Positions 45,281 through 57,660 of a stretch of 64,000 bases of DNA are shown piece by piece. How positions within the stretch are numbered: position 1 is the stretch's first letter; each line of letters opens with the position of its first letter. Source of the DNA: Bimuria novae-zelandiae CBS 107.79 (taxonomy: Eukaryota > Ascomycota > Dothideomycetes > Pleosporales > Didymosphaeriaceae). The notes under the pieces are model-generated. The model worked only from the letters and a program-made list of their open reading frames with translations, had not been told where the DNA came from and searched no databases. A program made the position numbers and the translations under genes. Location of the stretch: contig ML976663.1 in the NCBI GenBank assembly GCA_010015655.1, positions 1,009,359 through 1,073,358 of the forward strand, written 5' to 3'.

Positions 45281-48200
45281 AGATTTATCCTTAAATTACA
45301 TGTTAAGTTTTACTTTTTTATATATAGGCGTAACCTTGCTCTTATATTTATAAGTATAACGTTAGTTACTATATCTACTAAGTCTACTACTTATAAACTT
45401 TATTTATACAACGAAATCTTTTAGCCTAACTTTATTATTAAGCACCTTTATTTTAAGTATAAATTTAAAAGTTAAAAGTGTTATACTATACTAAAATTAA
45501 GTTTAAAGTATACTAAGTATATTCGCCTTAGCTATCCGTGCGTTAACATGTCTTAGGCGTTATTAGATAAGATATAAGAGGAGTATAGAAAGAAAGTTAA
45601 AGAAGATAAGAAGTAACTAGCTATAGTTATTTCTTATTTATTAAAAAATAAAAAGATATTAGTGTAGGCTAAAGAGCGTGCGCGTAAAAAGACGTTATGT
45701 TATAAGGCGCTCACACCTTATTCTAATTCAGGTTAGGGCAGTAAGGTATCGTAGTACTTTATAGATTATTTAGTAGTATAAGTTAATGCGACACTTAGCG
45801 CGAGGCTAGATCATTTAATCTTATAATAAATAAGATAACTATTAGTCTATATAAGAGAACGTACTCGCATAGAAGATATATAAGTTAACTATAAGGAGTA
45901 TAACAAAGGAAACTGTCCTGTATATATATCCTCCTTGTCCTATAGAATCCCACGATGTCCCATGTTCTGGCACCGTGGGATCCCATGGGATTTCCTGGAA
46001 CGTCACGTGAACAGGGGGTCACGTGGTCCCACGGTGTCCCATGGTCTTGGCGTCTGGGACAGCCTGGGACATTACGTAAGCCTGAGGTGGGGCCCGGATG
46101 CCGTCATAAGGCTCTTTGTCCCACCGTCGACTTCTGGACCGTAACACGTTATATCTTACGTCTAATTTAGCTACTAAGGGAGAGGTAGTAAATACTAAGA
46201 TAGTTAATTGTCTTGCTGCGGATGCCTTGGTCGGATACTCGCCTGCCATGTAGGCGACATTAGGTTTAGTAAATAGGATATCCTCTTTACCTTAACCTTC
46301 GTCTTAGGTATGTAAGCCTCGTGCGAGTTTATTAATTCTTTTCTAATAGTTCTCTAGGCTTTCCCTAATCTCTTAGTGCGTTAATTATTATTATATTATA
46401 AGTTTTATTTCCCTTAAAGTTTTCTCTTATTACTTTAGTATAGTACTAGTAATTATAGATCTTATTTCGTGCCTTTTTTAAAAGCTATTAGTAGTTCTTG
46501 CGAAGTTTAGATTTAGGTTTTTATATATTTTCTAAGTATAGGTATCCTTTCTACTTAACTAACTATTTTTATAAGAACTTATTATTTTAGAAGTTTTCTT
46601 ATCTAGCTTCCCTATATCTTAGGAGTATTTTAATTTTAAATTTATATTCTTCCTTTAGCTAGTAATAGAAAGTTATTTTAACTAGTGTTTTAGGGTCTAC
46701 TAGTTTAAGTTAGTTTATATAAAATACTAGGTATATTTTCGTGTCTAGCGATAGTTCTAATTAGTAATTAACTAGTAATATTTATTTAAAAAAAATAGCC
46801 TAACCTTTATATAATCTAGTTTCTTATACTTTTTCTTTTAAGTTTAAAGATTTTTCGTAAGTAGATACGCTTTATCCCCCTTCTTTAGCTAAGGTGCCAT
46901 TTTTCTTTTTTAGTTTGTATAGGAAATACTTTACTAATAAGCTTTTTTAAGATTTTCTTAGAGTTATGCATATATTTTTTTTATAGTTTCTACTATGTTT
47001 ATTACTTCTTCTGTCTTAATCGCTATAGGAAGTGTTTAATTAAAGAGATATAAGTATCTTTCGTGGTTTACATAGAATAGTGTAAATCCTATTACTACTA
47101 ATATCTTGTTGTTATGTGCCAACTGTGCTATAGGTAATAAGGAAATCTAGTTATTTCTCTAGTTAGTATAGTAGATGCGTAGGTACGTCTTAATTATTTA
47201 GTTCGTACGTTCTGTTTGTCCGTTAGTTTGCGGATAATATGCTATCGATAGTTTCTATTTTATTCTAATAAGTGCTATAAGTGTTAACTAATAGTTTAAA
47301 GTAAAGAGCTTGTCTCTATCGCTAATAATTATTTTTAGAATACTATAGTATTATATAAGTTAGTCTAGGATAAGGAATGCGAGTTCCTTTACTATAGTTA
47401 TCTTTTAATATAGTAGTAATTCCACGTATTTAGTAAATTAATAGATAATATTTAGTATTATGTTATAAGTAATTCCTATTACAGGGTCCTTTAACTTTAG
47501 TAATCTTATAATAAAGTCTATAGCGATGTCTTCCTATAGTGTAACGGGTATTTAGATTGCTTACATCTCCCTGTATTTAAGATATATGGCATGCTTATTG
47601 CGCTGGCAATCTGCGCACTTATAGATGTATGTGGTTACTACTTCTTTAATTCCTTTAAAGCTGTAATTTCGCTAAATAAGTTCTATTATCTTTCTAATAC
47701 CTAGGTGTCCGTACACCGGGTTATTATAGTATTACTATATAATTTTTATTTATAATTTCTTAGGTACTTCCCTTATAAGTATAAGAAGTTAATTAAGTTC
47801 GGCTGTTAGTTCTAAAGAACCGTTAGGATTTTACTTTAGTATTATAAAGTATATTTTAACCTTTTTTTCTTTATTATTTATTCTACTTAAAAGCGTCCGC
47901 TTGTCTATTTTCTTTACTTAAGGTATATATAATCTTAAATTTATATTATCCTAGCGTTTCTAACTACTTTACTTATTATTAAGTTAGTTCTTTTATAGTT
48001 ATAAAGCGTGTAAGATTCTTATAGTCCATAAAAATTATAAGTTTTAAGTAACTATGTGCATAGATTTTTTAATATTTAATAGCTTTTACTATCGCGAGTA
48101 GTTCTTTATTGTGTATTTATACTATAATTCTTCTAATATAAACTTATGTGCGTAGTATATAACTAGGTACTATTTACTATTCTTTTCCTACTTTGCGCAT

Positions 48201-51200
48201 GCTCCGACCGCTAAGTCGCTTACGTCTATTTTAATACGCAAGGGTTTATTATCTTAGAAGTATATAAGGACTAGTAGCGTAATGTATACTTCTTATAGTA
48301 TTTAGAATACTTATTTATATTCTTTTATCTAATTAAAAGGTCTATCTTTCTTTATAAGGTTTATAAGTAGTAGTATAATCCTAGAGTAGTCCGTAATAAA
48401 TTATCTATTAAATCTAATAAATCTTAGGAAGGCTTATACTTTTTTAAGGTTAATAAGTAATTTTTACTTTCTTACTTCCTTAATCTTTAAAGGGCTTACT
48501 TAAATACTTTTAGTGTTAATAACATATCCTAAAAACTCTAGTTCTATAATATAGAATCTGTATTTTTTAAGTTTTAATTATAAGTTAGCGCTATCTAGCG
48601 CTTATAGTACTATTTATACGTGCTATACATAATCCTTCTCTTATTTAAAGAATACTAAAATATTATTAAGATAGGCAACTATAAATATGGTAACGTAGTT
48701 TTATAGTATATTATTAATTATTACTTAAAATGTTACTAGTGTATTTGTGAGTCTAAAGGGCATAACTTAGTACTTAAATAGTTTATATCTAGTTTAAAAG
48801 GCTATCTTCCACTTATTACCTACTACTATTTATATAAGGTAGTACTTATCTTATAGGTCAAATTGCGTAAATATCTTAGCTCGTCCTAGCCTGTCTCGAG
48901 ACTCTTATATATTTAGTAGTAAGTATCTGTTTTTAATTATTATATTATTTAGCCTTTTATAGTTAATATATAAACGTTATGTTCTATCCTTCTTTACAAC
49001 GAATATTAGGGGTAATACTACTAGCAATTCTAACTTACGTATCTATTACCTTATAAGGGCTTTCTTTAGGAATTCGCGTGTCTATTAGAGTTCTTTTTTA
49101 CTTTAGCTATATAGTAGTCTAAAGGGCGACGTTTTTCCTTCTTTAAGAATAATGTAGTAATCTTAGTATATATACTTAAAAAAGGCGTTTGCTCCTTTCT
49201 CTTTTTAAAACAAATAACTTTACTCCTTATATTTATTAGGAATATTAAGAGGTGTGCTGTTCTTTTTATGCTTACGCTTTATAACCTAGTAGTTTCTACT
49301 AGTATTTACTAAGTTAATTTTACGTTTATTAACTTCTAGTTGCAAGACTATATTATTAATAGCTCTCTTATTTACTATTATGCTTTATTAATACGTAGGC
49401 TTTACTTATAATATATAGTTACAGCGCTTAAAGGATAGCTCTTTTTTTTTTAGTTAATTATAGGGTTATGCTTCCTTAACTAATGTAATTTTAAAATTAT
49501 ATTATAATTTACTTCTTTAATAACGTTAAGAGTAATTAATTCCTGGTGTCTATAAATTATTACTTTGCTAGGTATTAGTTATCTATTTATAATATAGATA
49601 GTATAGGGTATATCCTTCTTGCGTTCGTAGAGTCCTGCTCTACTAAGTGCTTTTTTTAACATATAACTCTCTTATACTCCTAAGTCTAGTATAGCTTTTA
49701 TCTATATTCCTTTAAGTTATACTAGTATTTACTTCTTTAAAGGCGTTTTCCCGCCTAAGTCTAGGTCTAATAAAGACATTTTTTTTATAACTAGCTATAT
49801 AGGTTTAAGGTGTCCTTTACTCTTTTCCTAAGGCTTTTATTAAGTCTTATTTAGAGAAACTTTACTCTCTTCCTTCTTTATTACTAATTTAATCCTAAGG
49901 GTTGTGGTCCTTTTTAGTAAGTAATTAAATCTATACTTATTTTTTTATTTCTTATATTTTTTTTAGTTAGGGTATAAGTATATTTACTATATATCTAATG
50001 CGTATTTCCTATTAACTAGTAGTAATATTACTTAGTTTAGTGCCTAATTAAAGTATAAAAAGTATTACGTTTCGCGTTTATCCTAAAGGTAAACGTTATA
50101 ATAGAAGATAGGGTAGTTAAACCACTCCTATCTATATCGTTAGTATGTTTAGGGAAAATAGCTATATTCTTTAGCTTAGTAATAAAAGGTGTACTAATCT
50201 ACTCTATAGAGGGTCTATTATATAGTCTCGTGCGCAGGGTTGCGGTGGTCTAGGTCGTACTATAGTTTATAGTTTAGGTTTTCGTTCAGGTATTTCTTCT
50301 TGGGGTCTTTATAGGCGTAGTAATAGTCTGCCATTTTACGTGCTGCCCTACTAACCAAATTAGGTTAGTAAATATAGTAAAATATAGCTACGTAATCTTA
50401 TTATTTTATTGTTATAAACCTAAAGTCACCTTCCCTTAGTTAGTGTCTTTTTAAGAAGTTAAAAATATTTATTATCTTACTAGTAATAAGTCTGCTCTAG
50501 CTAGAGTAAAATATAAAAAATTAAGGTATTAGCTCCTTCTTTTTCTCCTTTTTATCTAAACCTTTATGTGTATTCTTATAGAGTTATAAGTTAAGTATCT
50601 CTAATCGTTCTAATCCTTTATTATAGATATTAACTTATTTAATAGCGTTTATTACCTACTATTCTTCGTTAGTTATTTCTTTTTTATTAATAGTTAGTAC
50701 GTTTAGCTGCCTGGTAATCTTGTTCTTAGATCTGCAGTTCCTAGCTATATAGCCTAGTTTACTACATGTAAAATATTTACGCGTCTCGGTCCCCTATCGT
50801 TAGGTTCTATCTAAAATACGTTAGTTAGGCTTTTAGAAGCCTGTAGCCTTTCCTGTTCCTTTTTTTAGGTTATTAAACTAAATATTTTTTATTGGTTAAG
50901 GGCTATAATAGTTACATTATTAGCGTTATGGTGCTTTTAGTAGCGCTTTATAGACTATAAGTGCCTATCGCCTAAAACTAGCGTTTTTTAGGTTTCTATA
51001 GAACTCTTCTTGCAAGACAAACTATTCCTTATTAATATAAATAGTCTCTTTATATAGTTCTTTTAAAGTCTCTATTTTTATACTACTACGTAGGAGTTCT
51101 TCGCGCATATTACGTTTAAAGCCTTATTTATATATTATTTTAAGAGACTTATTCTCTTAGTTAAGTTACACGGCGTACTTACGGAACTTAACTATATATT

Positions 51201-51657
51201 TAGCTATAAATTAGTATTAGTGAATTATTTAGATTACGCGTTTAGTAATAGGTATTTTATTAATAATTCTAAATATTTGTTAAAGGTATATTTTAAAATT
51301 ATTATAGTCCTTAATAATATTAATTATATTAGCATGTCTATTAACGTACTTCTTATTTTTATTATCGTGATCTATACCTAAGTACTTAACTAGGTAAGAA
51401 TAGATTTATTCTTTAGCGTTTCCTTATATATAGGTTATAGTAAAGATAACCTTCTTTTTATTCTTAAGGTCTTAGTTTTAGTTAAAAAAGTAGAGGTCTA
51501 GCTATAAGAGCTAGGTGTTAAGGAGAGTACGATTACTATTATATGAGTTAGGTTTATATACCTTATTCTTACTATCCCCTATAGGGGTAACGTGGTTATC
51601 CGAAGCTATAGAAAAGGTAGGGGTCTTAGTAGTACTTATATTAAGAGTATTTAAGAT
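45281..51657 (-). pseudogene. gag-pol relic of R2
   Basis: Aligns along its length with the interior of R1. The zinc knuckle of gag is at about 50,720-50,770 and the reverse transcriptase catalytic box near 48,650-48,680, where it reads YLNN; both aspartates have become asparagine, as expected from G-to-A changes. Stops are frequent. Confidence 0.85.
45698..46146. repeat. solo LTR S2 with target duplication CGTTA, nested in R2
   Basis: 449 bases, TGTTATAAGG..CCGTAACA, flanked by CGTTA at 45,693-45,697 and 46,147-46,151. It is a near copy of 7181-7630. As it interrupts R2, which interrupts B2, it is the youngest of three layers here. The open frames at 45,935-46,170 are LTR sequence. Confidence 0.95.
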
Positions 51658-52044
51658 GTTAAGGTCCTAAAGGGGTAGCTAGTTTCTAAGGGGCTAAAGT
51701 TAGTTCTTAGGTAAAAGTACTAGTAAGATAAAAAGGGTTAGTAGTAATAGCTTACGCTTATTATAGGGGCGTTAGTATTAAAAGTATATACTATATAATT
51801 AAATTAATAAGGTTGCTTATTTAGATCTAAACAATAGATTAATAAACAGGTTAAACACGATAGTAGAAGACTACCATTGTGGTCCTATATATACGTGTCC
51901 TAGACTGCTTGCTGGTGAGCGCTCGCTGGCGAGCGCTCTCCACAGAGCAGTCACATGACTTAGCGCCATGCGGCGTAGTCGCGAATGACATGAGAGGTTA
52001 AGTACAAAACCGGCACAGTCTTCCTAGGATCTCGGATCCTAACA
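51658..52044 (-). repeat. 5' LTR of R2
   Basis: 387 bases; minus-strand reading starts TGTTAGGATCCGAGATCC and ends CCTTAACA. The half near 51,900-52,040 is little mutated compared with the interior of the element. Confidence 0.92.
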
Positions 52045-52461
52045 AGGAGTTACTAGACTGTAACTTTTATAACTACCTAGAGGAAGAAATCGCGTATAAC
52101 TATTTACTTATAATATAATAAAAAAACCAAAAGCTTTATAACTTTAACATTAACTTTAATAACTACGCTGTAGAAACTAAGGAGTATAGTTAGATAATAA
52201 AGTAAATAAAAATAAAAAGAACCTCTTTTAAAATAAATTATAATTACTATAGTTCTTTGCCAAGAGCGGGGCGCTAGACTAAATAAGCTAAAAGATTACC
52301 TAAGCTAGCCCTAAAAGGATATTTAGCTAATAGAGCTAAGACGGGGGACTAAGTAATAGATAGAGCTATAGCACATAGGTCTAGTAATACCTAAAACTAA
52401 GCCATGTAGGTGTCGCGCGAGGTAACAGAAATTCAAAAAAATTAGTTCTTATTTTTATTAT

Positions 52462-53497
52462 TGTGACGGCCCAGTACACTGACAGGTCACATGATCCGCG
52501 CCTAAGCGCGACTGCATCACGCCCGAGAGCGACTGCTTCCCACACCCAGGGCGACTGCCCGCGCATATGGGATCCAAAGGATTATTCCGTGCCGAACGGT
52601 AGCGCACAAAAGCGCTACAGGCCTATGTACCTATAGTCCCCTTTGTATAACTAAAATAGAACTAACTTACCTTATTTACTTTTCTAGATATAGGAGACTG
52701 TGCTTGTCCTTATATTATACTAAAATTTAATAATACTTTAGCTAAAGGATAGTAATAGAATATCTAGTTAAGCTACTTAATTTACCTATACGTACGACTT
52801 AATAATAACAACTCTAGAGGACCTATTACGGAACTATAGTAAGCTATTTATTTATTAAAGTAAGATTACTTAACATAAAAAAGTTCTACTACTACTAAGG
52901 CTTAAATGGAGTTAAAAGATAAGTAGTTTAATCACGATACGCCATAGTAGCTAAAAAGGCTGAATATTTTATTACCTTTATTAGATAAATAGTAATAACG
53001 TAATACTATATATAATATAATTATACTAAAATACCTACTTATATATAGCGTTAGCACTAGAGTAGTATATGCTATGTATCGACGCTGGTCACTCAAAGAA
53101 TCTGTTTAGGCGTTTCTACTCAGAGGCATATGGGAGTGCGTGACAAGAATGTAACCAAGAATGCATTAAGTGCCAATAGGCCTAGTATAAAAAGTTATTA
53201 AAAAGGTACTAAGCTACATACAATGACTAAAGAAACTGTATATATAAGTACTCAATAAATATTATTTTAGAGAGCTGATTACTAAGGAGCAAGGAAAATT
53301 ATTTAATAAATTAAACGGCTAGTTTAATAAGGAACCCCAGGAGAAGGAATATATACTAATTCTAATAAGAGTTAAATATAAAGTAGTATTAGAAAAACAA
53401 TCTCGAAGGCTGAAGCCAATCCGAATTAGAGTAGTATTAGGGAAATAGGTTAAATTGTATAACTTTATAAGTTAGTAACTATATAGCTGCGTTATAT
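52462..53497 (-). repeat. candidate long LTR (family E), related to LTR D at its end
   Basis: On the minus strand the sequence would start near 53,497 as TATAACGC (from TGTAACGC), directly after a purine-rich tract (about 53,498-53,520, AAAAGAAGGGAGGTAA), and end at 52,462 in GGGCCGTCACA. The last 35 bases resemble the end of LTR D. The stretches 52,462-52,640 and 53,050-53,200 are GC-balanced. No second LTR or matching target duplication (ATTAT is on the left) was found, so both the outer limit and the element type are uncertain. The small frame at 52,381-52,566 is not a gene. Confidence 0.5.
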
Positions 53498-56099
53498 TAC
53501 CTCCCTTCTTTTATTTTTAAATAGTCTCTTATCTACGCTATACCTTTTCTTATATATAGTTATACCTACGCTATTTATGTTATCGTAATTATATAATTAC
53601 TTTATAGAGATTAAATTACCTACGTTATTTATATTAGACTGTAGGCGAGAGTGAGTTATTATGCTATTACTTATATGCCTTTACTTCTAGTTAGCTATTA
53701 ATTATTATAATAATATAAGATAAGAGAATCGCAGTATTGAAAGTGTTTTAAAAACTATTACTATTAGTATAAAAAGGCTACTTAAGATTATCTAGCTTTA
53801 TTATTCCTTTACTCTAGTTCGTTTATAACTCCATTATAAGTAATTTTAGTTATTAGTTAGGGCCAGTCTATAAATATTAACTAACCATTTAGTAAAGTTT
53901 AAACTTTAATTACTTTATAATACTTATCCGCACTCCTTTTAGTATCTTACTTAATATTTACTATATCTATCTACGCTGCGTTTGCGTATTTAAGCGTAAT
54001 AACATGCCTAAGTGTAATTTCTTAAAGCTATTATTTAAAAAGTACGTGTATTATACTTCCAAAAATAAAAAGTGTAACTTTATAAGTTAATTCTTAGGGC
54101 AAGTCCAGTTTAGCTTATTAATAGTTTATAAGTACTAAACTTAATTAAAAATAAATACTAAGTCTTCCACGCTGCTCTGCGCGTATATAAGTAGGTAGAT
54201 CTAAATAATAACAAGATTAATATACTTTAGTACGCAATACTTATAGTAGTAAAGATCTTAGGCACTATTATGCAGATAACTCACGCAGGTAAGGCAGGCA
54301 TGAGTATAGCAGAGCTATAGCTAGCCTAATACTCTACGCTAAGTCGCCTATACACGGGCCTAGGACGCGTAAAGAATGCTATTAATAATATATAAGAGGA
54401 AGTTATAAAGTCTAGTTTAGGCCTTATAAAGCGCAAGGAAAAGGCTTTTATATGAGCTAATAATATACTAGGTAAGATAAGTAGATTTAATATAGATTAG
54501 CTGCCTAGCGTTCTGGCGGTTAGGCGGCTCTTAAATCTTTTTTATATAATAGAAAAAATTTCTTAACTTCACCTACTCTACTCTATATTTTTATTACTAA
54601 ATCTAAGTATTTAGTACTATATGAGAACCTAAGTAGTTTAAATGTTTTTTTATAAAATGCTTTAATCTTATAAGGTGCTTTTATAAAAGTTTATATTAAA
54701 TATTATACTAGGTGAAAAGTATACCCTACCTAGCTAACCTAGTTTTTAGTGTTTTATAAAATAACTTACTATCTAGGGTCTTCTGAACCTCTTATTTTTT
54801 TATACTATTAATAGAGATAGCAGGCGGTTTTAGAGCTTTCTATCTAGGTAGAGGATCCTAGGGATCCTTATATAAAAGTTCTAAAGCAAACACGTCGTAT
54901 ATACAAAAAACTAACAAAGTACTAAATAATAAAAATAACTAATCTTCATAAGGACCTAAAAAGGACCTTTCCACTTATTAGATAGCTTTTAGCTAGGTTA
55001 ATTAATCGTTAAATTATAAGTTAGGTAGACACCTTATTATCTATATCCAAATTAACAAAGAAGTAATATTAGTTAATTATAAATTCGATCTAGTCTTAAG
55101 ATTATATTATATTATTTTTAGCTAATTACTAAGACGCATGCAGGCGCTACATATGTAATTTAGTATTTTAAAAGTTTAAACCATTCTAGGAGACTTTAGG
55201 TGTTAGAGTATTCTAGTCCTAGCTCTAGCATAGTTTAGACCTGTAAAGGGTCTAGTACGGCGATATTCTAATAGCGGAATAGGGTAATATAACTTAAGCT
55301 TTATTAATTAAAGGTAGGAGGGAGCTCTAGCTATTTTAGTATTAAAACATGAATAGGTATAATTATTAATTAATATACTTATATATAATTTTAGTTTGAC
55401 TATTAGTTTCCTCATAGTAGGCGATTAAGAGCTTAACCTTAATACTTAAAATTTAATAAAATTTAGACTACAAGCTTAAAATACACTATAGTCTTTCGTA
55501 AGAGATAATAGTTTCTAGGGTATATGTAAAATAATATACCTATTATATAAATAAGTCTGCCATTCCCTTTGCGTTAATAGTTTTATAACACAGAATAGAT
55601 TAGGCTGATAAATGGATTGGATTTTCAAAACTTAAACTCTCTATAACTTTGTAAATAGAGGAGCTATAGTTATAGAATCTTAATATAAGATATATATATA
55701 TTAATAGGAATCTAAAGTTGGTCGGAGAATCATTTAACTATAATTTAATAAGATAGCTTATAGATTAGTTTTCAAAGAGAACAAGAAAATATTATACGCT
55801 AGTATATTAACAAGGGCGTAAAGTTAAATTCTGATTCTTTAAGAATAGAGCATAAAGGTATTTTAGAAATACAGCCTTCCTAGTAAGTGTAATAGATTAA
55901 TATTAGTAAGATTATGCTTACTTATACTTAAGGTAAAATATTGTCCTAGATATTTTTATTTTTTATTAGTAATACTTTATTAACATTAATAAATTTCTTA
56001 TTAGATTTTAATTTACTCTAATCTTACAAACGAGTAGAGTAAGGTATTTATAAATATAATAGCTTAACTATTTATAATTATAGTAAGCCTTAGCTAATA
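53498..56099. other. AT-rich relic DNA, unidentified
   Basis: RIP-type DNA, perhaps the interior of element E. Stretches near 54,270-54,520 read with few stops on plus but match no family I recognise. No terminal repeats were seen. Confidence 0.4.
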
Positions 56100-57660
56100 A
56101 CGTGGTTCACCAGCGAGTGACCCACACCAGCGAGCGCGCCACCTTTGCCAAGACCCCACTATTACCAATAACACTATTATAATACAACCACCTACCATGT
56201 CTTCTAAGCCATCTAATGAAGCTTAGTTACTTATTACTATTAAAGCTATTAAATAAGGCCTAAATCTTATAAAGCGAGTAGTAGTAGGGCTATATAACGT
56301 TAATCACAGGACGCTTAATTAAAGACGTAATAGAATAACTGCATGACGCGATAACCTACCCAATTTAAAAATTTTTACTCTTTTTAAGGAAAAGGCGTTT
56401 GTTGGCCGCATAATTAAGCTAGATACTTATAGATTCCCCCCTACGAAGCTTATAATACGTATAATAGCTAATTTACTACGTTTATAGAGAGGAAAGCCAC
56501 CTATTAGTATTAACTAGGTAGATAAATTTATTAAGCGTACACTTAAAGTTAAATCGCGTTAGTTTTAGTTATATAATAATTAAAGGGTATAGTAGGAAGA
56601 TCCTAAAATTATTAACGCGTAGTTTAAGCTTATAAAGGGTGTTAAAATTAAGTATAGTATTATAGATAAGGATATTTATAACTTTAATAAATTAGGCTTC
56701 CTAATAGGGGTTATAGGGTCTTAGCTTATAGTTACAGTGTATTAAAGAGGCGTAGGAAACCTAAACTAATATAGCTAACTAACTACTAATAGATTATAGT
56801 AATTTAGGGTATCTACGCTGCTAGGTGGGCAATCCTACCCTTTATTATTTACGCTGGCAAGCGTTATATCTCTACTTAGTATAAAGACGCGTTAATTTCT
56901 AGTAATTAGGTAATTGCTATTAGCAAGTATAGCTAGGTAAATAATAAGCTTAGCATCGCGTAATTAAAACACTTTAACGCGTATATAAAGGGACGCGCTA
57001 AAGGAACCTATTAGCTACTAGTTATTAATAGCTATAAGAGCTATAACTTAATTAAGTTCTAAGATTACTATAAGAAATATAAAATTATTACTCTTTATAT
57101 GCTGCTATATTTATCGCATCTACTATAGCTATTAGATAGGCTATTTCTCCCTACTAAAAAAGGCATATAGTGCTAAGATTTTAGGCTTAGCGCGTTAGCT
57201 AATAACCTATATTATAAAAATTAAGTTCCTCCCAGCCTTTAAAACCGCGTTTTAAAAAAAATTATAAAGATAATTAAAGGGGCTTTTCGTAGTGCTAGAC
57301 TAGTCCTATTAAATCTAGAGGAGGTGTTGCAGCACCTTAATATTTATATCTATACACCTAGTCTGCCCGTTAAAGAGCCTACCACCTAGGAGTCTAAAAC
57401 ACTAAGTAACCTACACAAATTTAAGGCGTAATTAACACTAGTTTGCAAGAGGATTAGAAATTACTTTAATTTATTACTAACTTTAACTATGTAAGTGCTT
57501 AAGAAGCTTAAGAAAGGCGCTTTTAGTGCAATATATAGTTAGGTACTAGTATTAGATAAAATTACAGGCCTTCGCAAGATAATTAAGGAGATTATAAAGC
57601 ATAAATCGCGTAAAAGGAGGTATATCTAGCATTAGGGAGTACTTATAGTAGCAGAGGGAT
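56100..57660 (+). mobile_element. P4: Fot1-like (pogo) transposon relic, right end not found
   Basis: The left inverted end starts ACGTGGTTCACC at 56,100 after a TA, with two tandem 17-base repeats (56,109-56,125 and 56,126-56,142) and the TGCCAAGACCCCA block. A transposase relic follows from 56,196 (MSSKPSNEA): the helix-turn-helix region, then near 56,670-56,700 YNFNKLGF.IG, where the first catalytic aspartate is changed to N, then further pogo motifs near 57,090-57,150 and a basic tail near 57,600. No matching right end was seen before 59,677, so it is truncated or too mutated. Confidence 0.8.

Larger units (their letters stand above)
44854..52044 (-). mobile_element. R2: RIP-mutated Ty3/gypsy retrotransposon inserted in B2
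   Basis: Minus-strand element with LTRs at 44,854-45,263 (3') and 51,658-52,044 (5'). AGGAG flanks it on both sides (44,849-44,853 and 52,045-52,049), and rejoining the flanks restores B-element sequence, which proves the insertion. A polypurine tract lies at 45,264-45,280 (minus). Its internal region is the same family as R1; its LTRs share the outer parts with R1 but differ in the middle. A solo LTR is nested in it at 45,698-46,146. Confidence 0.95.
43905..52461 (+). mobile_element. B2: second B-family retrotransposon, split by R2 and truncated
   Basis: It starts with a 161-base LTR at 43,905-44,065 in a less mutated form (TGTAATGGGC). The 5' internal part runs to 44,853, is interrupted by R2, and resumes at 52,045 without loss; both halves align with 33,521-35,036 of B1. 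It breaks off at 52,461 against another LTR-like sequence, and no continuation was recognised beyond it. The coding content present is gag only, with stops. Confidence 0.85.

Noticed and set aside
45935..46249. Frames of 69-76 residues
   Set aside because: They lie in solo LTR S2 or across its border.
52381..52566. 61-residue minus frame
   Set aside because: It crosses the junction between B2 and the LTR-like sequence at 52,462.
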